This document shows, in pieces, positions 1 to 7,809 of a DNA stretch of 64,000 nt (position 1 is the first letter of the stretch; every line of letters begins with the position of its first letter). A program made the translations under genes and the position numbers. The notes beneath the pieces are model-generated. The model worked only from the letters and a program-made list of their open reading frames with translations, was not told where the DNA came from and searched no databases. The DNA is from Calothrix brevissima NIES-22 (GTDB lineage: Bacteria > Cyanobacteriota > Cyanobacteriia > Cyanobacteriales > Nostocaceae). The stretch covers positions 2,587,083-2,651,082 of the forward strand of contig NZ_AP018207.1 in assembly GCF_002367995.1 (NCBI RefSeq), read 5' to 3'.

Positions 1-135
1 ATTTCCGGTTCTTCAGAACAGTCGCTCAGATTTCTTTACTCAACATTAGTAGCTAAAAGGTTGGTGAAAAAACCTAGTGCTGATGATATGGCGATTATTT
101 TTGCAACAGCTATTTACTTTAGCTTTAATTTTTGA
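1..135 (+). CDS. C-terminal fragment of a gene cut by the window edge
   Basis: Frame 1 is open from the first base to a TGA at 133-135, giving 44 codons with no start in view. The peptide ends in a hydrophobic stretch (MAIIFATAIYFSFNF). No family is recognised. An AT-rich gap of about 280 bases follows before the FHA gene. It may be the tail of a real gene on the left or chance open frame. Confidence 0.35.
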   Translation: MSGSSEQSLRFLYSTLVAKRLVKKPSADDMAIIFATAIYFSFNF

Positions 136-419
136 GCATAGGTGTGCCTAAAAGATATCGTTATTTTAATTATTAGTGAGAAATTTTAATAATTTTTTTA
201 TATTTAAAATCTGTTACATTATTAAAAAATAATTTACAATAAAAAATAAACCGAAACAATAATTTTTCATAAAACATTCTGATGAAATGTATTTATTTTT
301 ATTTACACAAGAAAACTGTTACCTAAAAAACGAGCAACTTAACGCCCTAAGCTACCTCTGTTTTTAATTAGTAGCGATAAGTAAATTGTTCACTGATAGT
401 AGGCTGAGAAGAAATATTA

Positions 420-1199
420 ATGACCGAAATCAGAAAATCACATTTTTTGCCAATTAAAGGCTTATCTATGCAGGCTGAGTTGCAAGAGAAAGAACTAGAA
501 CGGCGATTAAGTTTATTTCAAGTATTTCTCAAATTATATGAACAACATAGCAACGTTCTAGATGACTTCCTGCAATTAGAAAACCTAGCTCAAACATCAT
601 CAGCAGTAAATAAGATTTACGTCCAAGGTGTTGTAGAGGGTTCTACAGTTTATATAATTACTAATCTGTGTGACCAAAAAACCCAAGCTTTGCAACAACC
701 CCAGGGAATTTGGACTATAGGTAAAGATGAGAGCAATGGTATATCAATTGCCGATCGATATCTATCAGATCGCCATGCAGCGATTCAATATATTGACAAT
801 CAAGGCTTCTACTTGATTGACTTTAACAGTGCAAATGGTTCATTTATCAACGGTGAACTAGTTTACCAGCCGACTAAACTTAATGATGGCGATCGCATTC
901 GTTTAGGAATGATAACTTTTGATTTTTTTGTGAATCAAACTCGCTCCACTCTACCCACAGTGGCTGTAGAGTTACTGATGCAGCTTGTACCCGCAAGGAA
1001 TGATAATTCACTAAATTTACTTAATTCCATCAGCAACCAAAAAAATTATAAAATTCAGTCTCTGAACGGTACTTTACAAATTACTAAAGGCTCATACTTA
1101 ATTGATGATTTAAAATATGAGCAATCTCACTTTACTGAAGAGGAAAAGTCTGAGATTTTAGATCGCTTTTTTAGCAGACATAAGTCTCATCTGCTTTAA
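420..1199 (+). CDS. FHA-domain protein
   Basis: This 259-residue protein has a forkhead-associated (FHA) phosphothreonine-binding domain at about residues 98-170. The hallmarks are visible: a Gly-Lys in the first strand (WTIGKDESN), SDRHAAI for the Ser-x-x-His motif, and NGSFING for the conserved Asn-Gly turn. The N-terminal 95 residues look helical and the C-terminal 85 are unassigned. There are no membrane segments, so it is probably a cytoplasmic adaptor reading Ser/Thr-kinase phosphorylation. It stands alone, divergent from the preceding partial gene and convergent with recA. Its partner is unknown. Confidence 0.85.
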   Translation: MTEIRKSHFLPIKGLSMQAELQEKELERRLSLFQVFLKLYEQHSNVLDDFLQLENLAQTSSAVNKIYVQGVVEGSTVYIITNLCDQKTQALQQPQGIWTIGKDESNGISIADRYLSDRHAAIQYIDNQGFYLIDFNSANGSFINGELVYQPTKLNDGDRIRLGMITFDFFVNQTRSTLPTVAVELLMQLVPARNDNSLNLLNSISNQKNYKIQSLNGTLQITKGSYLIDDLKYEQSHFTEEEKSEILDRFFSRHKSHLL

Positions 1200-1325
1200 A
1201 TTAAAGACAAAATGAGTTCGTTGTCATACCAATGAAAAAAAGAATGCCACAGATGATATAGGCATTGCTATGCCCTCTAGAATATATTGATGTGCCGCTT
1301 TAGTGGCTAAGAATTCATCAAAACT

Positions 1326-1366
1326 AATATGGGATATATAGTTAATTGAGCTATATATCCCATATT
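1326..1366. terminator. Hairpin between FHA gene and recA
   Basis: A perfect 16-bp inverted repeat (arms 1326-1341 and 1351-1366, 9-base loop) lies between the convergent FHA gene and recA, only 8 bases past the recA stop. The T-run follows the right arm on the plus strand. It probably ends transcription from both sides. Confidence 0.7.
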
Positions 1367-1373
1367 TTTGCGT

Positions 1374-2447
1374 TTATTCTTCTTCTTCTAAATCTTCTTC
1401 TTCCTCTTCCTCGTTTACCTTAGTGACAGAGTTAGCAGAAACAACTGCACCTTTGTCTAATTTTTCACGAACTAACTGCTTCATTTGTGCAGCAAAGTCT
1501 GGCTTTTCTTCTAAATATTTAATAGCGTTGTCTCGACCTTGAGAAATATTATCGCCATTGAAACTATACCAAGCACCCTTACGGATGAGAATACCTGTTT
1601 CCTCAGCTAGGTCAACCAGACAACCTAAAGTAGAAACTCCTTTACCAAAAATAATGTCAAATTCCGCCACTCTAAAAGGCGGTGCTACTTTATTTTTTGC
1701 TACCTTAACTTTGACGCGGTTACCAAACTCATCTGTACCTTTTTTCAAGGTTTGAATCCGGCGAATATCTAAGCGTACCGAGGCGTAGAATTTTAAGGCA
1801 TTACCACCAGTTGTGGTTTCTGGGCTACCATAGGTAACGCCGATTTTTTGCCGTAATTGGTTGATAAAAATTACTGTGCAGCCAGATTTACCAATATTAC
1901 CAGTGATTTTCCGGAGAGCTTGGCTCATTAACCGAGCTTGCAAACCAACGTGAGCATCTCCCATATCACCTTCGATTTCGGCTCTGGGTACTAGAGCGGC
2001 TACGGAGTCAATAACTACAATGTCAACCGCCGCAGAGCGAACCAATTGATCGACAATTTCTAAAGCTGATTCACCTGTATCTGGCTGTGAAACCAAAAGA
2101 TTTTCAATATCTACACCTAATGCCCCAGCGTAGGTGGGATCAAGGGCGTGTTCTGCGTCCACAAAGGCAGCAATACCGCCTTCTCTTTGCACTTCTGCGA
2201 TCGCATGTAGTGCTACTGTGGTTTTACCGGAGCTTTCCGGCCCATAAATCTCAATCACCCGACCTTTGGGTAAACCTCCACCCAATGCTAAATCCAAGGT
2301 GAGTGCGCCTGTGGAAATTGTCTCTACCCGCATCCGAGTAGCATCCCCTAAGCGCATGATTGCTCCTTTACCAAAGCTGCGCTCAATCTGGTTGAGTACA
2401 ATATTCAGCGCTTTTTGCTTGCCAGAAGTATCGGTATTGATAGCCAT
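1374..2447 (-). CDS. recA: Recombinase RecA
   Basis: RecA binds single-stranded DNA, pairs it with homologous duplex in an ATP-dependent way, and is the co-protease for LexA-type repressors. The 357 residues are typical. The Walker A motif GPESSGKT is at about 69-76, with [16 protein letters not shown] and the [10 protein letters not shown] loop region after it. The tail is unusually acidic (a run of Glu with one Asp at the end), a known autoregulatory feature of RecA. It is monocistronic, with a strong hairpin just downstream. I did not see a GTAC-type LexA box in the 250 bases upstream. Confidence 0.98.
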   Translation of the reverse strand: MAINTDTSGKQKALNIVLNQIERSFGKGAIMRLGDATRMRVETISTGALTLDLALGGGLPKGRVIEIYGPESSGKTTVALHAIAEVQREGGIAAFVDAEHALDPTYAGALGVDIENLLVSQPDTGESALEIVDQLVRSAAVDIVVIDSVAALVPRAEIEGDMGDAHVGLQARLMSQALRKITGNIGKSGCTVIFINQLRQKIGVTYGSPETTTGGNALKFYASVRLDIRRIQTLKKGTDEFGNRVKVKVAKNKVAPPFRVAEFDIIFGKGVSTLGCLVDLAEETGILIRKGAWYSFNGDNISQGRDNAIKYLEEKPDFAAQMKQLVREKLDKGAVVSANSVTKVNEEEEEEDLEEEE

Positions 2448-2794
2448 TCCTGCCTCTAACTAAATATATGGATTTAAGGACTTTTGGGATTGGAGTCTGA
2501 GTAGAACAGATATACTATTTTAGCCAGAAAATTCTGGAATTAGAACTTTTAAAACAAGAAAGTATGACAAGATCGTAACTCGAACTGATACATTGACGTT
2601 GAACATGACCCTCATACTTTATTTTGGCTTGTATAGGCCTAGTTTGGGGAGCTCAGATCGTTATCACTTTCAAGTCGCTACAAATATAGCAGTTCTTGGT
2701 TGAATGCAATACAGCCTAGAACAGCGTAGCAAAAAGATTCTTTTTTTAGCAGCCACTACAATAGCTGATAGGTTTAGGCAAAATTCAATACATA
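2448..2794. other. Intergenic region upstream of recA
   Basis: This 347-base gap separates the recA start from the hairpin behind the PEP-CTERM gene. It must carry the recA promoter on the minus strand. I see no RNA gene, no repeat family and no convincing LexA box. Confidence 0.4.
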
Positions 2795-2838
2795 GAATAC
2801 AGGAGGCAGTGCCTTGTAGCCTTCTGCCTCCTGTATTC
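2795..2838. terminator. Hairpin terminator of the PEP-CTERM gene
   Basis: A perfect 15-bp inverted repeat (arms 2795-2809 and 2824-2838, 14-base loop) lies about 50 bases past the stop of the minus-strand PEP-CTERM gene. The stem is GC-rich in the middle. It is the likely terminator of that gene. Confidence 0.6.
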
Positions 2839-2885
2839 TGGAAATTAAGAAATAAATTCCTGATTTACGCACCGTTTCCAGCAAA

Positions 2886-3734
2886 CTACCCACATGAAGA
2901 TTTAGCTTTTTGTTTAGAAAAGTTTTTGCGATATAACAGGTACATCCCTGCTAACAATGAGCCTGCAACGGTTGAGGGTTCAGGTACATTGTTTGTTGGG
3001 GGAACTGAATCAGGTTTTCCCGCATAACTCACTCTCGCATAAATTTCATGTTCAATGCCATACTGGTTCTTAGCATAGTCATCTTCCACAGCAGAGATAG
3101 TGGTCTGAGGTGGACTAAAAAATGTTGGTTTGCCAAAGCCGAAAATCTCAACTAGAAATGTATCTAGATGGTATGTGATCTTTGCTGTAGGTAATGGTGT
3201 AGCAAATTCAACACGGTCTGAGTAGGCTAGGTCTTTCAGTTCTTGAATATTTTTTGGCTTTGGTGGATTAGGTGTGTTTACTAAATTAAAATTTACTGGT
3301 AACAATTTATTTACTGGTTTTTGGTCAGTGTCAAAAGATAAATCCAGATTTAAAGTTACATTTTTGACATTTGTGTCTGCGTAGTTGATAGCGTTAAAGT
3401 ATTTTAAACTACCTACTTTAAACCAAGAGCCAAAATCTGCTGAGAAGGAATTTCCCGTAAATGTTAGTTCATTAGGTTTCTGGGTAGCCGAAATCTTCGC
3501 TACTGTACCCCAGCTAAATTTGTTTGTACCTACACCCTGAACCATTTTTGCGCACTCAGGATGGTTCGGGGTCTTTAAGCAAAGGTTAGCTTCATCTAAA
3601 ATCGGGTTGCTCCATACACCATCCGCGCTACCGGTAATAGTGAAAGCTTGGGCTTGACTAGAAAACCCAAATGCCGCTAGGGCAAATATTGAACAACCAG
3701 ATACAGCAGTGGCAAAAACCAAACTAATGTTCAT
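2886..3734 (-). CDS. Secreted PEP-CTERM protein
   Basis: This 282-residue exported protein has an N-terminal signal peptide (hydrophobic core at 7-22, cleavage likely after SQAQA at about residue 30). Its C-terminal sorting signal starts with VPEPSTVAGSLLAG, followed by a short membrane segment and a basic tail (RKNFSKQKAK). PEP-CTERM proteins are recognised by exosortase-type machinery and are often surface or exopolysaccharide associated. The middle is beta-rich with no recognised enzyme domain and no exosortase is in the window. Function beyond export is unknown. Confidence 0.85.
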   Translation of the reverse strand: MNISLVFATAVSGCSIFALAAFGFSSQAQAFTITGSADGVWSNPILDEANLCLKTPNHPECAKMVQGVGTNKFSWGTVAKISATQKPNELTFTGNSFSADFGSWFKVGSLKYFNAINYADTNVKNVTLNLDLSFDTDQKPVNKLLPVNFNLVNTPNPPKPKNIQELKDLAYSDRVEFATPLPTAKITYHLDTFLVEIFGFGKPTFFSPPQTTISAVEDDYAKNQYGIEHEIYARVSYAGKPDSVPPTNNVPEPSTVAGSLLAGMYLLYRKNFSKQKAKSSCG

Positions 3735-4090
3735 ACGTCAGGTTTCAACTCCTACCTGATACCTAACCCATATACCTTAGTAAAGATGCGGAAATAAACC
3801 AAGAAGTTTCCGCTAACTTAATTAAATTTTTACACAAGCTTTATATTACTACTGAAAAACTTTATATACTGGTATGTATTAAATCCAAGTATAATACAGT
3901 ATTTTCTTGGATAAGGTAACAGTTAAATTTTTTCAAATTACAGAAATTTACAGATATATAAAAAATATTGCAGAGGAGCGGAGAGGCAAATACACGCAAA
4001 ATGTGAATTTTGCCCCTCATCTCCTCTGCTAGTTCAGAGTGCGTAGACGTAAAGCGGCTTGTCGCTAGACATCGCCAAAGCCAAAAGCTG
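3735..4090. other. Intergenic gap, chlP to PEP-CTERM gene
   Basis: The gap is 356 bases and AT-rich, with the PEP-CTERM promoter presumably at its left end. A short imperfect palindrome around 3970-4025 (GGAGCGGAGAGGCAAA / TTTTGCCCCTCATCTCCTC) lies downstream of chlP and could terminate it. No gene or RNA is visible. Confidence 0.4.
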
Positions 4091-5311
4091 TTAGGGTGCT
4101 AAGGCATTACCGCGAATTAGGCTACCAATGGTTTTGGCAGTAATTTTTAATTGAGTTATGGGGTTCGCGGGGACAACTGTTTTGTACAGATAGCTGTCGA
4201 ATGTGAGTTTTTGCACATCCAAGTCAGCGCACATTTCTACAAAAGCCTCGCGGGTAGCGTCGGAGCGATAAAATACGGTTTGCAGAATGTCTAATACCTT
4301 GTAGGTAAGTCCGTATTTTTTATCCCAGCGCTTCAGGTAAACTTTGAGATCGTTTTCTGTGGGGATTTTTTTGCCGTTGTCGGACATTTCTACAATGGTT
4401 TCGGCACACATCCGCCCAGATTTCGCCGCAAAGTAAATACCTTCACCAGAAGATTTGGTAACGTAGCCTGCTGCATCTCCTACTAAGGCTATTCTACCGA
4501 CGACGCGGCGAGGACGGGGATGTTCGGGGATGGGGTGGGCTTCAACTTTGATGATTTTACCGCCTGCTAACTTCTCGCTAGCACGAGCGCGAATCCCTGC
4601 TTGTAACTGCTTAATGCTGGCTTTATTTACCTGCATTGTGCCAGTACCGACGGCTACGTGATCGTATTTGGGGAATACCCAAGCGTAGAAGTCAGTAGAA
4701 ACATCATTACCGACATACATTTCGGCGAGATCGTTGTAATAAGCCATTTTGTCTTGGGGTAGACGAATGCGCTCTTGGAATGCGATCGCATAATTGTAAT
4801 CCCCAGCATCCATTTCTTTCGCAATCCGGGAATTAGCCCCATCAGCCCCAATTACTAAATCCACTTTTAAGGTTTTAGCAATACCTGTTGAGCCACCTTC
4901 TGTATGGTCTACATAATGGATGGTATAGGGGTCAGTATTGTTGGTAGGTATATCAAGTTTATGAACGGTGGCATTAATTAAAATTGCACCTAATTTTGCC
5001 GCACGATTCCGGAGGAAGCCATCCAAAACCTCACGGCGGCACATTCCTATATACTCATCTTGATTTATCAGATTGATATCAACTTCTCTATTTGAAGGTG
5101 ATATCATTTTCATCTTGCGCACGCGGCGATCGATAATTTCCGGTGGTAAGTCAAACTCACTCACCATACACAGGGGAATGGCTCCCCCGCAAGGTTTAGC
5201 ATTATCTAGCTTTCGCTCGATTAGATAAGTTTCAATCCCAGCTTTTGCCAGAGTTTCGGCGGCAGATGAACCAGCTGGGCCCGAACCAACAACAGCAACC
5301 CGTAGTGTCAA
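4091..5311 (-). CDS. chlP: Geranylgeranyl reductase (chlorophyll/tocopherol synthesis)
   Basis: ChlP reduces geranylgeranyl diphosphate or geranylgeranyl-chlorophyll to the phytyl form, supplying phytol for chlorophyll a and tocopherol. The N-terminal FAD fold is clear (VAVVGSGPAGSSAAE), as are the CGGAIP segment and GDAAGYVTKSSGEGIYFAAKSG. I place the start at TTG 5309-5311: GGGAG lies 7 bases upstream and the 406-residue product matches the usual family length (about 407). The frame stays open further upstream to 5452 but adds a poor extension partly made of spacer sequence. It is monocistronic, with tandem-repeat DNA upstream. Confidence 0.95.
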   Translation of the reverse strand: MTLRVAVVGSGPAGSSAAETLAKAGIETYLIERKLDNAKPCGGAIPLCMVSEFDLPPEIIDRRVRKMKMISPSNREVDINLINQDEYIGMCRREVLDGFLRNRAAKLGAILINATVHKLDIPTNNTDPYTIHYVDHTEGGSTGIAKTLKVDLVIGADGANSRIAKEMDAGDYNYAIAFQERIRLPQDKMAYYNDLAEMYVGNDVSTDFYAWVFPKYDHVAVGTGTMQVNKASIKQLQAGIRARASEKLAGGKIIKVEAHPIPEHPRPRRVVGRIALVGDAAGYVTKSSGEGIYFAAKSGRMCAETIVEMSDNGKKIPTENDLKVYLKRWDKKYGLTYKVLDILQTVFYRSDATREAFVEMCADLDVQKLTFDSYLYKTVVPANPITQLKITAKTIGSLIRGNALAP

Positions 5312-5452
5312 AGGTTTTCTCCCAATCTTGAGATTTACCGAAAGCATCCTACCACGGACGTTTGGCTCATTTCTCGCTCTTGCTTCTGGTTTTGACAGAA
5401 ATGCAATATTCCTTAATATTTCGATACAAATAGCTATGGGGTCAATAGTCAA

Positions 5453-5600
5453 GGGTCAATGGTCATTTGTCATTGGTCATTTGTCATTTGTCAATAGTCA
5501 AGGGTCATTTGTCCTCCTTGTCTCCCTTGTCTCCCTTGTCTTCCTTGTCCCCCTTGTCTCCCTTGTCCCTCTTGTCTCCCTTGTATCCCTTGTCCCCGAT
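5453..5600. repeat. Short tandem repeat block upstream of chlP
   Basis: Two classes are fused here. About 60 bases are built from GTCAATAG/GTCATTTG-type 7-9-mers, and the rest from TCCCTTGTC-type 9-mers (complement GACAAGGGA). Both recur across the window and are typical short tandem repeats of filamentous cyanobacteria. Confidence 0.85.
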
Positions 5601-5740
5601 TTCGTGGGGTTTACTTGCATATTCCTTTTTTTGGCTGTAATTATGTAAAATTACGCATAAATATTTTGGTAATTGAGTTAAATTTAACCAAGCATAAAAA
5701 TTGATTTGGACTCTCTTTCCGAAATAAAGAAGTATTATTC

Positions 5741-6289
5741 ATGGAAATTTCTCTATTAGATTCTCTAGGCAGAAAAGCTGGTATTGTGGCAATTACTGGA
5801 TATCAAAAATACCTTTCTCCCCATAAAGGGTTTGTTTGCGCGCACCGAGTGTTATATGGTGGGGAATCTTGCTCTCAATATGTTAAGCGGGTAATTACAG
5901 AAGATGGATTTACAGCCTTACTGACTAAATCTCGTCATCGGTTTCAAGCTTGTAAGCAAGCTAACCAGATTTTGCGATCTGCCGGAGGTGGCGGCGCTTC
6001 GCTATCGCAAGCTGAGGAATCAGAACCAACTGAGGATGAGTCTGACTCAAATCTGCATTCACCAAACAAAAACACAAAAAAAGCGATCGCGAGCAATGGT
6101 AACCAATCTTCCTTCAACAGTAGTGACGGTACTTACTGCGTTGATTGCGCGGATTTAGGCTGCAATTGTGCTGAATTTGCGAGCATGAGTCCTGATTGTA
6201 GCGTCCTCGATTTTCATACTTTAGATTGCGGTGCTTTAGATTGCAGTGCTGCTGATTGTAGCGTCCTGGATTGTGGTAGCTGTGGTTAA
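5741..6289 (+). CDS. yidD: YidD-family protein with Cys-rich C-terminal tail
   Basis: Residues 1-75 match the YidD family (membrane protein insertion efficiency factor), with GYQKYLSPHKGF, a CSQYVKR box and a final Cys near residue 68. YidD acts at the inner membrane beside the YidC insertase. The usual family protein is about 70-110 residues, but this one has 182. A low-complexity linker (80-125) leads to a tail (about 128-182) with at least eleven Cys in repeats such as LDCGALDC, AADCSVLDC and CGSCG. The start ATG 5741 is the only good one. The tail's role is unknown; metal or disulfide chemistry is a guess. Confidence 0.75.
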   Translation: MEISLLDSLGRKAGIVAITGYQKYLSPHKGFVCAHRVLYGGESCSQYVKRVITEDGFTALLTKSRHRFQACKQANQILRSAGGGGASLSQAEESEPTEDESDSNLHSPNKNTKKAIASNGNQSSFNSSDGTYCVDCADLGCNCAEFASMSPDCSVLDFHTLDCGALDCSAADCSVLDCGSCG

Positions 6290-6397
6290 CTAAATAATTT
6301 TATTTTTCAGTAGTTCAAAAGTAATAGTCTTATGGTATATATGTAATACGGTAATCCTAGCAATTATTCGTAGATTATTGGCAGGGGAAGAAGAGCA

Positions 6398-7414
6398 GTG
6401 GGCATATTAGTTGAGAATGTATCCAAGAATTTTGGAAGTTTCCAAGCTATCGATCGGGTAGATTTAGAGGTAAAAACTGGTTCTCTTGTTGCCTTGCTTG
6501 GCCCATCAGGCTCTGGGAAATCGACCCTGCTAAGGTTAATTGCAGGCTTAGAGTTACCAGATAGTGGCAAAATCTTTTTAACTGGTAAAGATGCCACCTA
6601 TCAAAGCGTACAGGATCGCAATATTGGGTTTGTGTTCCAGCACTATGCTCTATTTAAGCATAGGACTGTACGTCAGAATATTGCTTTTGGCTTAGAAATT
6701 CGCAAGGTGCCCGCCAAGAAAATTCAAGGGCGGGTAGAACAGTTACTAGAATTAGTACAATTGACTGGTTTAGGCGATCGCTATCCTTCACAACTTTCTG
6801 GCGGACAAAGACAACGGGTAGCTTTAGCTAGGGCTTTGGCTGTAGAACCAGAAGTGTTATTACTGGATGAACCTTTTGGCGCGTTGGATGCGAAAGTGCG
6901 GAAAGATTTACGCGCATGGTTACGCCGCCTCCATGATGAAGTTCATGTTACCACTGTTTTTGTTACCCACGACCAAGAAGAGGCAATGGAAGTCTCCGAC
7001 GAAATTGTGGTGATGAATAAAGGGCGCGTGGAACAAGTAGGAACTCCAGAGCAAATTTACGATCATCCTGCGAGTTCCTTTGTGATGAGTTTTATCGGCC
7101 CGGTAAACGTGTTACCTAGTTCTTCCCGGATTTTCACAAGCAGCGAATTTGAAGTTCCCCATCCAGAAGTATTTTTACGGCCACAAGATGTGATTGTCGA
7201 GAAACATGCTAACGGTGCGACTACACCAGCAACCGTGAGCCGAGTAATACATTTAGGCTGGGAAATTCAAGTAGAATTAAGCTTAGATGAAGGGCAAGTG
7301 GTGATGGCGCATTTAACACGCGATCGCTATAAAGAATTAGAGTTAGAACCACAACAACGGGTTTATGTCAAGCCCAAGGATGCTAAATCTTTCCCCTTGT
7401 CTTATTCGATTTAA
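6398..7414 (+). CDS. cysA: Sulfate-type ABC transporter ATP-binding protein
   Basis: This 338-residue ABC ATPase of the CysA/sulfate-molybdate class energises an inner-membrane importer. Walker A is GPSGSGKST at about 35-43, the Q-loop is FVFQHYALF, the signature is LSGGQRQR, Walker B is [11 protein letters not shown], and the switch His is in [10 protein letters not shown]-terminal regulatory (TOBE-like) region covers about 240-338. The start is GTG at 6398, preceded by AGGGGAAGA. No permease or sulfate-binding protein gene lies nearby, so the ATPase is unlinked and its substrate is inferred from family only. Confidence 0.88.
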   Translation: MGILVENVSKNFGSFQAIDRVDLEVKTGSLVALLGPSGSGKSTLLRLIAGLELPDSGKIFLTGKDATYQSVQDRNIGFVFQHYALFKHRTVRQNIAFGLEIRKVPAKKIQGRVEQLLELVQLTGLGDRYPSQLSGGQRQRVALARALAVEPEVLLLDEPFGALDAKVRKDLRAWLRRLHDEVHVTTVFVTHDQEEAMEVSDEIVVMNKGRVEQVGTPEQIYDHPASSFVMSFIGPVNVLPSSSRIFTSSEFEVPHPEVFLRPQDVIVEKHANGATTPATVSRVIHLGWEIQVELSLDEGQVVMAHLTRDRYKELELEPQQRVYVKPKDAKSFPLSYSI

Positions 7415-7455
7415 AGAGACTTATACCAATTTAAAAATAGAATGCGACAGATTGT

Positions 7456-7681
7456 AGGGTATGGCATTGTCCATACGTGTCAACTTAACGCGAAACCCTT
7501 GCCAATAAGTGATGAGAGAATTTAATCGCTTACCAATCACGAAAAGCGTTACCCCACCCCGGCTTTGCTGACGCAAAACCTCCCCTCCCCGTTTACGGGG
7601 AGGGGATTGAGGGGTGGGGTAAAAGGCTTGTGGGATAAGCATGTGAACTTAGGTTGACACCAATAGGCAATGCCATGCCCT
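7456..7681. repeat. MITE-like 226-bp element with inner palindrome
   Basis: The outer ends are imperfect inverted repeats: AGGGTATGGCATTG at 7456 faces CAATGCCATGCCCT ending at 7681, and similarity extends about 30 bp inward (TGTCAACTTA / TAGGTTGACA). Inside is a long GC-rich palindrome at about 7553-7621. No transposase is encoded. A related end (GGCATTGCTATGCCCTCTA) occurs near 1260-1280. No clear target duplication. Confidence 0.55.
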
Positions 7682-7746
7682 CTATATTTAGCCTGGAAAT
7701 GGCTGTAAATTCCAGATAAATCGCCGCTAACCGTCAATTTGCAGAG

Positions 7747-7799
7747 ACATTGAGAAAATTAAAGGTTAAAACAGATACAAGTATTAATTTTCTCAATGT
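7747..7799. promoter_or_regulatory. Perfect 16-bp inverted repeat before WD40 gene
   Basis: Arms 7747-7762 and 7784-7799 are exact reverse complements with a 21-base loop, ending 10 bases before the ATG at 7810. It could be a leader hairpin hiding the ribosome site, an operator, or the terminus of a small mobile repeat. No Shine-Dalgarno sequence is seen between it and the start. Confidence 0.5.
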
Positions 7800-7809
7800 T
7801 TAAAATTGT

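Noticed and set aside
2704..3027. 107-codon plus-strand frame
   Set aside because: It crosses the terminator hairpin and lies antisense to the PEP-CTERM gene end; amino-acid pattern is not protein-like.
5328..5648. Hydrophobic open frame (repeated SLV/PLV residues) on the plus strand
   Set aside because: It is the translation of TCCCTTGTC tandem repeats and antisense to the chlP start; no homology or ribosome site.
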